This document shows positions 54,908 through 63,631 of a DNA stretch of 64,000 nucleotides, one piece after another. Below the pieces are notes generated by a model. The model was not told the DNA's origin and searched no databases. It saw only the letters and a list, made by a program, of their open reading frames with translations. The stretch comes from VBAU01 sp036005185. Its GTDB lineage: Bacteria > Bacteroidota > Bacteroidia > Chitinophagales > Chitinophagaceae. Position 1 is the first letter of the stretch. Every line of letters begins with the position of its first letter. The stretch covers positions 1 to 64,000 of the forward strand of contig DASYQS010000061.1 in assembly GCA_036005185.1 (NCBI GenBank), in the 5' to 3' direction. The position numbers and the translations under genes were made by a program.

Positions 54908-55204
54908 GTGATGATAGCTTGTAAAAACAATGAAAATTAGAGACAAACAAAATGCACTTGAATACCGTATAAAGGGTATTTTGAAAAAACCCATTCGTTC
55001 TCGACGGGAAAGGAAGGTGCTGTGATATAACTCCAAACATTTTATTCATCCACTTCAACGTTAGAATAAAATTGAACAACTATATTAAGGTCGACGTGCT
55101 AATTCCAATGATGAAAACAATTCTATTGCTGGGCTTCCCTTCCCTTCTGGAAGGGACTGAGGGTTGGGCTAAAATACTTATCTTGAACAAAAAACCAACT
55201 CTCC
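54908..55204. other. Gene-free spacer before the second permease
   Basis: No gene can be supported in these 297 bases. Only a small stem (TCCCTT at 55141-55146 with AAGGGA at 55151-55156 around CTGG) in a GC-richer patch is visible; it resembles a degenerate REP-like element. Confidence 0.5.
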
Positions 55205-56641
55205 ATGGCAGAAGAAATCATCACCGAACCACAACATGCAACTTCATTTAAACAATCGCTTGGTCTAATTGATGCAACTATGGTCGTTGCAGGTTCCATG
55301 ATCGGATCAGGAATTTTTATTGTCAGTGCTGATATTACAAGGCATGTAGGCAGTGCAGGGTGGCTAATTGCTGTGTGGTTAATTACAGGCTTTATGACCA
55401 TTACAGCTGCGGTGAGTTATGGTGAGTTAAGTGGTATGTTTCCTAAAGCTGGGGGACAATATGTCTATTTAAAAGAAGCTTATAATCCTTTTGTTGCCTT
55501 TTTGTATGGATGGAGTTTTTTTGCTGTAATACAGACGGCAACAATTGCCGCGGTTGGAGTTGCCTTTTCCAAATTTGCGGGATATTTCTTCCATGTATTG
55601 GAATTAAAAGATGAAAACGTTTTAACACAAATTGGCTCTTTTAAATTATATCCTGCGCAATTAGTTTCTATCGCACTGATCGTTTTTCTTACTTGGGTCA
55701 ACTCAAAAGGCATTAAAAGTGGTAAACTAATTCAAACCACCTTTACATCAATTAAACTTTTATCACTCTTTGGACTCATCGTGTTTGGTTTCTTAATCGG
55801 ATCAAAATGGGGCACATGGTCTGCAAACTGGACTGACGCCTGGAACATGAAGGGAATCGCAGACGGTGGGAGTATCAAGGAATATTTACCTATTGCCATG
55901 TTAGGTACGGTTGCCGCTTCTATGGTGGGTTCTATATTCAGCAGTGACGCCTGGAACAATGTAACATTCATTGCCGGCGAAATCAAAAATCCGAAAAGAA
56001 ATATTGGGCTTAGTTTGTTTTTAGGAACATTGATCGTGACTATCATTTACGTGTCTGCAAACTTGATGTATGTAAATGTTCTTTCACTTCGCGAAATTGC
56101 TTTTGCTCCACAGGACCGCGTAGCCGTATCGGCAGCGAATGCCATTTTTGGCGCTATCGGCACCTACGTGATTGCTGTTATGATCATGATATCTACGTTT
56201 GGTTGTAACAATGGATTGATTTTGGCGGGAGCCAGGGTTTATTATACGATGGCGAAAGACGGTTTGTTTTTTAAAAAGACCGGCGAATTAAATCGTAATG
56301 CAGTTCCGGAGTTTGGGCTATGGATACAATGCCTGGTTGCTTCTATTCTTTGTTTAAGCGGTAAATATGGCGACTTGCTTGATATGATCTCTTTTGTTGT
56401 GGTTATTTTTTATGTACTCACGATTGGTGGAATTTTTATTCTTCGTAAAAAAAGGCCCGACGCTGAAAGACCTTATAAAGCATTCGGGTATCCTGTTCTC
56501 CCGGCAATTTATATTATAATGGGGATTGCTTTTTGTTTATTGCTGATAAAATATAAACCACAGTATACATGGCCCGGTTTAATCATTGTGCTTATTGGAA
56601 TTCCTCTTTATTTTATTGCCATTGCTGCACGGAAAAAATAA
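55205..56641 (+). CDS. APC-family amino acid permease (second copy)
   Basis: A 478-residue permease with about 12 membrane helices. Its first segment SLGLIDATMVVAGSMIGSGI with GSGIFIV carries the conserved unwound G-S-G motif of APC helix 1. Helix 6 region and the loop GEIKNPKRNIGLSLFLGTLI are typical of the LAT-type branch. Substrate unknown. It overlaps nothing and ends 18 bases before the hldE kinase gene, which it probably shares a transcript with. It is not closely similar to the permease at 7009. Confidence 0.88.
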   Translation: MAEEIITEPQHATSFKQSLGLIDATMVVAGSMIGSGIFIVSADITRHVGSAGWLIAVWLITGFMTITAAVSYGELSGMFPKAGGQYVYLKEAYNPFVAFLYGWSFFAVIQTATIAAVGVAFSKFAGYFFHVLELKDENVLTQIGSFKLYPAQLVSIALIVFLTWVNSKGIKSGKLIQTTFTSIKLLSLFGLIVFGFLIGSKWGTWSANWTDAWNMKGIADGGSIKEYLPIAMLGTVAASMVGSIFSSDAWNNVTFIAGEIKNPKRNIGLSLFLGTLIVTIIYVSANLMYVNVLSLREIAFAPQDRVAVSAANAIFGAIGTYVIAVMIMISTFGCNNGLILAGARVYYTMAKDGLFFKKTGELNRNAVPEFGLWIQCLVASILCLSGKYGDLLDMISFVVVIFYVLTIGGIFILRKKRPDAERPYKAFGYPVLPAIYIIMGIAFCLLLIKYKPQYTWPGLIIVLIGIPLYFIAIAARKK

Positions 56642-56659
56642 TTCACCGACTTTTGCAGC

Positions 56660-57649
56660 ATGGAAAGTTTTCAAAAGCTGTTCGAGTCGTTTACAAAACT
56701 AAAAGTTGGTGTAATTGGCGACGTGATGCTCGATACATATATGTGGGGCAGTGTTGACCGCATTTCGCCCGAGGCGCCGGTACCTGTCGTTAGCCTCAAA
56801 GAAAAAGAATACCGTATTGGTGGTGCAGGAAATGTTGCGTTGAATTGCCATTCACTCGGATCGCAGGTTTTTATATTATCAGTGGTGGGAGATGATACAG
56901 AAGGATTGTTGCTGGAAGAACTCTTTCATGAAAGCTTGATTGATACGTCATACCTCATAAAAAGCCCCTCGCGTATTACAACAAATAAAACAAGAATCAT
57001 CAGCCGCAACCAACAAATGATGCGCCTCGATTCCGAAATGGCCGCTGACATTGACCAGGGAGATGAAGAAGCATTATTACAGCAAGTACGCTCATTTATT
57101 CAAACTCATGATCCTAATGTAATGATCTTTGAGGATTATAATAAAGGAGTGCTGACCGAAAAAATTATTCATGAGGTTCTTACTATTTGCAAGCAAGCTG
57201 GTGTTATTACTGCTGTGGACCCTAAAAGAAAAAATTTCTTCTCCTACCATAATGCAGATATTTTTAAACCCAATCTTATAGAAGTAAAGCAAGGCCTGAA
57301 TCTTTTGTTTGATGAGCTAAATGATTCATTACTGAGCCGGATCCATCTTGAGCTGAGAAATATTCTTGAACATGATATTTCTTTTATCACTCTTTCGGAA
57401 AAGGGAGTTTTTTACCAACAGGATGGTTCGGCTTCCATTATCCCTTCGCACCTGCGCAATATTGCCGATGTATCAGGAGCCGGCGATACAGTAATAGCTG
57501 TGGCTGCACTGGTTTACACGGCCACAAAAGACGTTCATCTTATGGCCGAGATTGCCAACATTGCCGGTGGCTTGGTTTGCGAAGAAGTGGGAACAGTGGC
57601 GATTGACAAAAGCAGGTTGCAAAGTGAGTGTGAATTGTTGCTCGCATGA
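56660..57649 (+). CDS. D-glycero-beta-D-manno-heptose-7-phosphate kinase (HldE kinase half)
   Basis: A PfkB-family sugar kinase of 329 residues with GVIGDVMLDTYMWGSVDRIS at the start, IGGAGNVALNCHSLG for the sugar site, DYNKGVLT, and the catalytic base Asp276 in DVSGAGDTVIAVAAL. It matches the kinase domain of RfaE/HldE and makes heptose 1,7-bisphosphate for the LPS core. The cytidylyl/adenylyl-transferase half is absent, as in many Bacteroidota, so a separate gene should supply it. It follows the APC permease by 18 bases. Confidence 0.9.
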   Translation: MESFQKLFESFTKLKVGVIGDVMLDTYMWGSVDRISPEAPVPVVSLKEKEYRIGGAGNVALNCHSLGSQVFILSVVGDDTEGLLLEELFHESLIDTSYLIKSPSRITTNKTRIISRNQQMMRLDSEMAADIDQGDEEALLQQVRSFIQTHDPNVMIFEDYNKGVLTEKIIHEVLTICKQAGVITAVDPKRKNFFSYHNADIFKPNLIEVKQGLNLLFDELNDSLLSRIHLELRNILEHDISFITLSEKGVFYQQDGSASIIPSHLRNIADVSGAGDTVIAVAALVYTATKDVHLMAEIANIAGGLVCEEVGTVAIDKSRLQSECELLLA

Positions 57650-57659
57650 GGCCCCTCCC

Positions 57660-57682
57660 GACCTCCCCCGATGGGGGAGGTC
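57660..57682. repeat. Perfect GC-rich hairpin after the heptose kinase gene
   Basis: GACCTCCCCC at 57660-57669 is exactly complementary to GGGGGAGGTC at 57673-57682 around GAT. It starts 11 bases after the stop. There is no T run, so it is more a REP-like element than a simple terminator. The rest of the 276-base spacer to 57925 has no gene. Confidence 0.75.
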
Positions 57683-57925
57683 ATCAGCGCACACGCCTCA
57701 TTTAACAGAATGCAAATATTAAAGTAGTTCATTCTTTACTTAAGAATAAAAAACAATTCCTGTTTTATTTGAATTTAAACTACACTCGATTACAGGCAAA
57801 GGATTTTGTGGCTTTTAAAAAAATATCTGATTGTATTCGTGATCGTTTAAACATCATTGAAAAAACTTGGAAATTATTAGTTGCTAAACTTCCTAATTTC
57901 GGCCACGAAATATATTTATTAGCAC

Positions 57926-58873
57926 ATGTCAAAATTCACTATTGTTATTCACGGCGGAGCGGGAACTATTTTAAAAGAATACATGACCCCTGATCTGGAA
58001 GCTGCCTATATGGAAGGCTTAAAAGAAGGTTTGGAAGCTGGCTATGCCGTATTAGAAAAAGGCGGTGCTGCCGTGAATGCAGTGAAAGCGGCGATTGTAG
58101 TTATGGAAGACAACATCCTTTTTAATGCAGGACGAGGCTCAGTATTTACAAAAAAAGGAGTGCAGGAAATGGATGCCGCGATCATGAATGGAACAACACT
58201 CGAGGCGGGCTCGGTGACAGGTGTTCGCAATGTTCGCAATCCTATTGTGCTGGCCACCGAAGTGATGATGCACAGCAATCATGTTTTTTTAAGCGGCAAA
58301 GGCGCCAACGATTTTGCCATCAAGCAAGGAGTAAAACTAGAGCCTGATGAATACTTCTTCTCACAGTTCCGCTATGATCAATGGAAATCGATTCGCGATT
58401 CCGATAATTATTCTCTGGATCATACGCATCAACGGTTAGAAGAATTGATGCGTGATAAAAAATTCGGAACGGTAGGCGCTGTAGCTTGCGATTATGAAGG
58501 CAACCTGGCAGCAGCTACCAGCACTGGCGGCATGACCAATAAAAAATATGGCCGTATCGGTGATAGTCCCATCATTGGCATTGGCACTTATGCAAACAAC
58601 AAAACCTGTGCGATTAGCTGCACCGGTCACGGTGAACCATTTATTCGTGCTGTAGCTGCTTATGATGTTAGTTGCTTAATGGAATACAAAGGCCTCAACC
58701 TTAACGAAGCCATGAACGTTGTTGTAAATGATAAGCTAATGAAACTGGATGGACAAGGCGGCATGATCGGTGTAGATGCACACGGCAATCATGCGATGGT
58801 CTTAAACAGCGCTGGCATGTACCGTGCTTATCGCAGCAGTGATGGCGGTAGTGAGATCGCTATTTACAGATGA
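57926..58873 (+). CDS. iaaA: Isoaspartyl peptidase/L-asparaginase
   Basis: An Ntn-hydrolase of 315 residues that self-cleaves before a nucleophilic Thr. The start is SKFTIVIHGGAGTILKEYMT; other motifs are NAGRGSVFTKKGVQEMDAAIM and the cleavage site KKFGTVGAVACD with Thr182 as the nucleophile, followed by STGGMTNKKYGRIGDSPIIG. It cleaves beta-aspartyl peptides, including the beta-Asp-Arg released by cyanophycinase, and L-asparagine. The cyanophycin cluster is 45 kb away, so the link is functional rather than genetic. No signal peptide. The TGA stop lies in a heptad array. Confidence 0.93.
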   Translation: MSKFTIVIHGGAGTILKEYMTPDLEAAYMEGLKEGLEAGYAVLEKGGAAVNAVKAAIVVMEDNILFNAGRGSVFTKKGVQEMDAAIMNGTTLEAGSVTGVRNVRNPIVLATEVMMHSNHVFLSGKGANDFAIKQGVKLEPDEYFFSQFRYDQWKSIRDSDNYSLDHTHQRLEELMRDKKFGTVGAVACDYEGNLAAATSTGGMTNKKYGRIGDSPIIGIGTYANNKTCAISCTGHGEPFIRAVAAYDVSCLMEYKGLNLNEAMNVVVNDKLMKLDGQGGMIGVDAHGNHAMVLNSAGMYRAYRSSDGGSEIAIYR

Positions 58874-58903
58874 TAGTTGAGAAATGATAGATGATAGTTT
58901 GGT
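58869..58903. repeat. Heptad array at the iaaA stop
   Basis: Units GATGATA, GTTGAGA, AATGATA, GATGATA, GTTTGGT keep a strict 7-base period; the TGA stop is at 58871-58873 inside the first unit. The spacer 58904-59068 is otherwise plain. Confidence 0.65.
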
Positions 58904-59068
58904 TACAAGCTTTTGTAATTCTGATCACCTTCTGCAGGCGTCGCACTCTTGTACAATAGGTAGCCACAAACAAAAACAGACAGACTTTTATTCTTCAGCC
59001 TCTACTGCTCAAGTTATAGTAACATTTTCCTCTTAATCCTTATCTTTCCTGCAAATCCAGGTTCTTTC

Positions 59069-59740
59069 ATGAAAAAATATGCGATCATCGTTGCAGGCGG
59101 CACAGGTTCAAGAATGGGCGGTAATCTTCCTAAACAATTTATGTTGCTGAAAGATAAGCCTGTGCTATACTATTCACTCAAAGCTTTTTTGAATGCCTTT
59201 AATGATCTGCAGATCATTCTTGTTTTGCCGGTGGCTTTTACAGACATGGGCCAAGAGATTATTGATGCATGGTTTGATAAAGATCGTATTCGTATTACAT
59301 CCGGCGGTGATACGCGTTTTCAATCAGTAAAAAATGGATTGAAGCTGGTCGAGGAAGAGTCAATTATTTTTGTTCATGATGCCGTTCGATGCCTGGTGTC
59401 GGTTGATCTTATTCATCGCTGTTATGAAGTGGCCGAGCAAACCGGTAGCGCTATACCTGTTGTGCTTTCTAAAGATAGCGTGCGCCTCATTAATGAAGAT
59501 AGCAGCGAGGCCATTGATCGCACTAAGGTTGTAATGGTACAAACACCTCAAACTTTCCACAGTAAAATCTTATTAACGGCCTACCAGATCGATTATAAGG
59601 ACAGATTTACCGATGAAGCAACCGTAGCAGAAGCATACGGTTTAAAAATTTCATTGACAGAAGGGGAGGAGACGAATATTAAGATCACAAGACCAATCGA
59701 TTTGTTAATCGCAGAACAATATCTAAGTACTCAGTACTGA
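59069..59740 (+). CDS. ispD: 2-C-methyl-D-erythritol 4-phosphate cytidylyltransferase
   Basis: IspD makes CDP-ME in the non-mevalonate isoprenoid pathway. The product has 223 residues with the CTP-binding AGGTGSRMGGNLPKQFM at 9-25, VHDAVRCLVS, the TPQTFHS motif and DEATVAEAYG. It is full length. The last five residues and stop are encoded by the left part of a perfect palindrome shared with the convergent gene, so the C-terminus LSTQY is determined by the repeat. Confidence 0.93.
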   Translation: MKKYAIIVAGGTGSRMGGNLPKQFMLLKDKPVLYYSLKAFLNAFNDLQIILVLPVAFTDMGQEIIDAWFDKDRIRITSGGDTRFQSVKNGLKLVEEESIIFVHDAVRCLVSVDLIHRCYEVAEQTGSAIPVVLSKDSVRLINEDSSEAIDRTKVVMVQTPQTFHSKILLTAYQIDYKDRFTDEATVAEAYGLKISLTEGEETNIKITRPIDLLIAEQYLSTQY

Positions 59741-59748
59741 GTACTTAG
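59723..59748. repeat. Perfect 26-base palindrome, heptad-built, across two gene ends
   Basis: The 26 bases read the same on both strands. They also divide into CTAAGTA, CTCAGTA, CTGAGTA, CTTAG with a 7-base period. The ispD stop TGA lies at 59738-59740, and the stop of the convergent gene is at 59723-59725; the genes overlap by 18 bases inside it. Confidence 0.9.
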
Positions 59749-60667
59749 GCTTCATCCATCTCAACCACCACGGCAATCTATTCCATCTGAGTGCAGGATA
59801 AATTTCTTTTTGCGATCCAAAACCGCTATAAAACAAAGCCAAGCTTTCAATATCGGAGCCTTCAAAATCAAGAATCAGATCCTTGTTTGCGTGATCTTTG
59901 ATAAACGCATCAATCAACGCATGTGACGCTCCAATATTTTTTCCATCGGGATGATTGCCCACTAAAATATAATACGCTCTGTTATGCGAAAAGAAAAAAA
60001 CACAGGAGGAAAGTAGTTTGTTTTGTTTATCGGTTATACCATAGCTTACAGCTCTGTTCTGATCAAACAGAAATTGACAAAGCTTTTTGAATTGCTGATA
60101 ATCGCTGTCTGAAATGGGTGTTATATTCTTCATCTGTTCTTTATTCAGATGAATGATTTCTCCTACGGGAATATTTTTTTTAACGATACATCCCGCCTGT
60201 AAAGCTTTTTGAATATTTCGCTGATGGTTTTCGCGATAGTGCTGATAAAGTTCATGATAGGGTTTATTCAACCATAACGTATAATTAGTATTTAACAATG
60301 AAAAACCAGTTGGAATGCTAAAGATATTCCCCTCATTCAACGAAATCTCAATGAGTTTAAATTTTTTGGGGATTGCCTGCACAAACTCTCCAATCATTGC
60401 CTCTGTCAGATTTTTCCCAAAAACTCCCAAGCAGGCTGTAAACGGAGGTTGGTATAAATAATGAATGCCGAATTTCTTATTCCATGTCAGCGGCATGATG
60501 GCTTCATAATCATTCAACACTAAGCCATCCCAATGTTTTGACAGGTGATCAAGATAAAACGAATAAGCATAGATCAATCCATTCTCTGCCTCCGTCACAC
60601 ATTGATCCCATTTTGCCCTATCAATTTCGTGATGGAGAAGATATTCTATGTTCGAGACTTGAGGCAT
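59723..60667 (-). CDS. GNAT/FemAB-like acyltransferase-fold protein
   Basis: A 314-residue protein without a signal peptide. The second half (CQFLFDQNRAVSYGI, LSSCVFFFSHNRAYYILVGN, DGKNIGASHALIDAFIKDHA) resembles the acetyltransferase fold of GNAT/FemAB-type proteins, with a Gly-containing loop for acyl-CoA or aminoacyl-tRNA. The first half has WDGLVLNDYEAIMPLTWNKK, also seen in FemAB-like proteins. Substrate unknown. Its stop lies in the 26-base palindrome and its start is 1 base from the M1 peptidase stop, so the two are probably cotranscribed. Confidence 0.65.
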   Translation of the reverse strand: MPQVSNIEYLLHHEIDRAKWDQCVTEAENGLIYAYSFYLDHLSKHWDGLVLNDYEAIMPLTWNKKFGIHYLYQPPFTACLGVFGKNLTEAMIGEFVQAIPKKFKLIEISLNEGNIFSIPTGFSLLNTNYTLWLNKPYHELYQHYRENHQRNIQKALQAGCIVKKNIPVGEIIHLNKEQMKNITPISDSDYQQFKKLCQFLFDQNRAVSYGITDKQNKLLSSCVFFFSHNRAYYILVGNHPDGKNIGASHALIDAFIKDHANKDLILDFEGSDIESLALFYSGFGSQKEIYPALRWNRLPWWLRWMKPKYSVLST

Positions 60668-63492
60668 TAAAACACAAGGTTCTTGTCAATTTTTCGCAAG
60701 TTGAAATTGGAAATATCAATGCTGAACGTAATTTTTTTCAAGAAGCGATTCTTTTTTTCAAGATATAAATCAATATAATCTCTATATGCTTTGCTATATA
60801 TCAAGGGCAGATAAATATTCACCGTATTTTTCAAAACCGAAAGTTGTAACCCCCCGTCAAATAAAAAACGGTCGCCTTCCGCATCCTGTTTCCATGTGTC
60901 AGCGTAAGTGCCGATGTCAAAAAAGACTTTCAACGGAATTTTAATAGGCAACAAACTCAATGGATTTATTTTCGACGGAACAGAAGAAGTAAAATTCGCC
61001 GCCATCAGCCAGTCATCTGTTCTGCCTACAGGAGAGGCAAGCAGCTCTGTTTTTATTTTAAAGCCACCATCGCGCATCATTATCTGTTGACTTGGCAGAT
61101 GCTCAAACCTGTTGCGTCCAATAAAATAATCGCTGTAAGTGTAATCCTGATAACCGTTGGGGCCAGTCAGGTTTAAATGGTAACGATCCGTTTCAAATTG
61201 TTTAATGATCGTCTTTGATCCCGTATAAAAAAACTTGCCTGCAAAAAAGCGAAGATTGAAGCCACCCTCTTTTGGATAATTAAAAAAATAATTTCCGGTA
61301 AATGTTGTTCTCACAAAGCCTTCAGCTTGTTCAATTTTTAATTCGCCCCTGTAAGGATATAAAACTCTCAAATTTTCAATCGAAAATAATAACTGGTTCA
61401 ATGTCCAGTCTTGCTGAGTCTTTCCAACTGTTGTAACAACTCTTGGAGGGTTTGGAAGGGTATCTCTTGAAAATCTCAAACTCTCTTCCGTAATAAAAAA
61501 GGTTTTCCATTGAATATAACGATGCATGCTGCTGTGCCGATCTTTTTGTTTAAATGTAAAGCGGATGCCTGGAACAATCTTCTGAAATGCCAGATAAGTT
61601 TTTTTGCCGCTAGAATCGGCAAATTCGTTTTCTGTAAATGTCGAACCATTCACAAAAAGATCAACCTTTCTGAAAATGCCTTTTGGATAAAATGAATAAT
61701 CCAGTTTGCCAATTCCTGTAAATCTTTTTGATCCGAACGCATATAAGGGAGCTGCAAAAAATTTAAATTTATTCAAAGGCAGTTTCACATTAGTAAGAAA
61801 AATACCAGCCATAAATTTGTCATAGCTGTTTGCACCAATAGCCGGGCCAATGGTAATCAGTTTTTGGTAATGATTGTTTAGAAAATTTTGAAAATATTTT
61901 GGCGACAAAAAGAAATCAACTTTTGTTCCACTGCGCTGCAAATTAGGAAGCGTTCCTTTTTTATTTAATAATGAAAAAGCGGAATCAAGATTTTTGCCAC
62001 TGCTTTCTTCTATTGTTTTTTTAAAATCTTCCGGTTGCGGGTGTTTGAACTGCCATTGGTTGAAATATTGTTTCATCGCTTTATCAAAGGCATCTTTTCC
62101 AAGCTGCTGTTCAAGCCAGCGCAGCCATTCTGAAGTTTTGTAATAAGCTACAAGAGCATAATTGATCGCATTGAAATTTTCTGATGTCGTTTCGATGGGC
62201 TGGTCTAATTTTTCTGCAGCAAAAGTTTCAAAGAGAGTTCTCTCTTCTGAGGGAGCGGTGCTGTAATATTGTTCCGTATAGCGATGTTCATAAAAACTAT
62301 TGATGCCTTCATCCATCCAAGGATGATCTCTTTCATTGGTTGCGAGTATTCCATAAAACCAATTATGGCCAAACTCATGTGCAATAACAACATCCAACTC
62401 CTTTGCAGATGATGAGGGCGAAATAACCGTAATGGTGGGATATTCCATGCCACCACCAAAGCTTTGAGGGCCTTGTACTGCACTCACAATATTATATGGA
62501 TATTCACTCACTTGGGAAGAATAGAATCTCACCGCTTGCTTAGCATATTTTATACTGTTCTTCCAAAATTCTTTTTGTGCAGTGGTATAGTAAGTAAATA
62601 CATCAATGATCTTTTCTGAGGCAAGCTGGCAGGTATCATGATTTACAATAAAACGCTTATCGGCAAACCATGCAAAATCATGAATATTGTTTTGAATATA
62701 GCGAATGGTCTTTGTTTCAGCAGATGAAGCAGGGAATTTCTGAACAATTGTCTTTGTGCCACCGCCTTTTATTTTGGTCGTCCGTTTAATAGGTTCCCAT
62801 GAAAAGTCATTTCTGGTCAATAGCCATTGTTTTTCTTCTTCATTTTGTAATTCACCTGTTGCGGCAACCACATAATTTTTTGGCACATTGATCCTGACGT
62901 CAAAGTTTCCAAATTCACTGTAATATTCACCTTGATCAAGATAGGGTATAGGATGCCAGCCATTTTTATCATACACGGCAGGCTTGGGGTACCATTGAGT
63001 ACACTGGTAACTTTCTCCATCATGGCCTCCACGCGAAAAATTGTATGGAAGCTGTACATGAAATGGGGTTGATAAAATAACTTTTTGTTGCGGTGCTAAT
63101 GGTGTAGGAAGAATGACTTTGATGATATCAATATATTGCGGATGATCTTCTATACCGCAGGTAATATTATTTATCTTAAAATCCATTCGATTGATGTAGC
63201 CTCTTTGCTCCTTTTCGGAAAAATAGAATTTTGTATTTCCATCGATGAGCGTTTGGTCGCTGTAAGCGGTTTTATCGTTTTTATAAGCATTCGGCCAAAC
63301 ATGGAACCAGATAAATTTTAAAGTATCGGGCGAGTTGTTGAAGTATTCGACTTTCTGAAACGCGTCGAGGCTATTGTCCTTATCATTTAGCGTAACATCA
63401 ATCGTGTAGTTAACTTGTTGTTGCCAGTATTGAGGAAAAGCTGCGAGCTGTGAGCACTGAGCTACGAGCCATAAAACAATGATTTTTCTCAA
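60667..63492 (-). CDS. M1-family metallopeptidase fused to a putative outer-membrane beta-barrel
   Basis: The N-terminal half is an M1 aminopeptidase: exopeptidase motif GGGMEYPT (about 346-353), zinc motif HEFGHNWFY with His372, Glu373 and His376, and third ligand Glu395 in WMDEGINSF. From about residue 490 to the end the sequence turns into alternating amphipathic strands (KFFAAPLYAFGSKRF, GKLDYSFYPKGIF, FNLRFFAGKFFYTGSKT, FLFDGGLQLSVLKNTVNIYL) with aromatic girdles and a terminal Phe, as in outer-membrane barrels. I chose the TTG at 63492, giving a signal peptide (MRKIIVLWLVAQCSQLAA) and 941 residues; a TTG at 63513 adds 7, but it overlaps a TATTTTTG promoter box on the minus strand. The signal-peptide codons contain a heptad repeat. 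It starts 1 base from the FemAB-like gene. Confidence 0.85.
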   Translation of the reverse strand: MRKIIVLWLVAQCSQLAAFPQYWQQQVNYTIDVTLNDKDNSLDAFQKVEYFNNSPDTLKFIWFHVWPNAYKNDKTAYSDQTLIDGNTKFYFSEKEQRGYINRMDFKINNITCGIEDHPQYIDIIKVILPTPLAPQQKVILSTPFHVQLPYNFSRGGHDGESYQCTQWYPKPAVYDKNGWHPIPYLDQGEYYSEFGNFDVRINVPKNYVVAATGELQNEEEKQWLLTRNDFSWEPIKRTTKIKGGGTKTIVQKFPASSAETKTIRYIQNNIHDFAWFADKRFIVNHDTCQLASEKIIDVFTYYTTAQKEFWKNSIKYAKQAVRFYSSQVSEYPYNIVSAVQGPQSFGGGMEYPTITVISPSSSAKELDVVIAHEFGHNWFYGILATNERDHPWMDEGINSFYEHRYTEQYYSTAPSEERTLFETFAAEKLDQPIETTSENFNAINYALVAYYKTSEWLRWLEQQLGKDAFDKAMKQYFNQWQFKHPQPEDFKKTIEESSGKNLDSAFSLLNKKGTLPNLQRSGTKVDFFLSPKYFQNFLNNHYQKLITIGPAIGANSYDKFMAGIFLTNVKLPLNKFKFFAAPLYAFGSKRFTGIGKLDYSFYPKGIFRKVDLFVNGSTFTENEFADSSGKKTYLAFQKIVPGIRFTFKQKDRHSSMHRYIQWKTFFITEESLRFSRDTLPNPPRVVTTVGKTQQDWTLNQLLFSIENLRVLYPYRGELKIEQAEGFVRTTFTGNYFFNYPKEGGFNLRFFAGKFFYTGSKTIIKQFETDRYHLNLTGPNGYQDYTYSDYFIGRNRFEHLPSQQIMMRDGGFKIKTELLASPVGRTDDWLMAANFTSSVPSKINPLSLLPIKIPLKVFFDIGTYADTWKQDAEGDRFLFDGGLQLSVLKNTVNIYLPLIYSKAYRDYIDLYLEKKNRFLKKITFSIDISNFNLRKIDKNLVF
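63439..63470. repeat. Heptad array inside the M1 peptidase signal-peptide coding region
   Basis: AGCTGCG, AGCTGTG, AGCACTG, AGCTACG, AGCC (plus strand) keep a 7-base period. On the minus strand it encodes residues LVAQCSQLAA of the signal peptide, so an intergenic-type repeat has become coding sequence, or the real start is downstream of it. Confidence 0.6.
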
Positions 63493-63596
63493 AAGGTTTG
63501 GTATTTCTATCAAAAATAAAAAACAGTATGGAATGTTTATAGTTTATCCTTCTCACCGCGTCAACTAGAAATTTATTGTTTCCTAGTTTGCAACCC

Positions 63597-63631
63597 TTAA
63601 ACGTTAAACTTGGAACCTTAACTATCTAAGA
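63597..63631. repeat. Heptad array at the end of the second M1 peptidase gene
   Basis: TTAAACG, TTAAACT, TGGAACC, TTAACTA, TCTAAGA with a 7-base period. The stop of the partial M1 gene (63622-63624) is inside. Confidence 0.55.

Noticed and set aside
57769..57993. A 74-codon frame overlapping the start of iaaA
   Set aside because: It runs into the iaaA coding region in another frame and has no recognisable feature.
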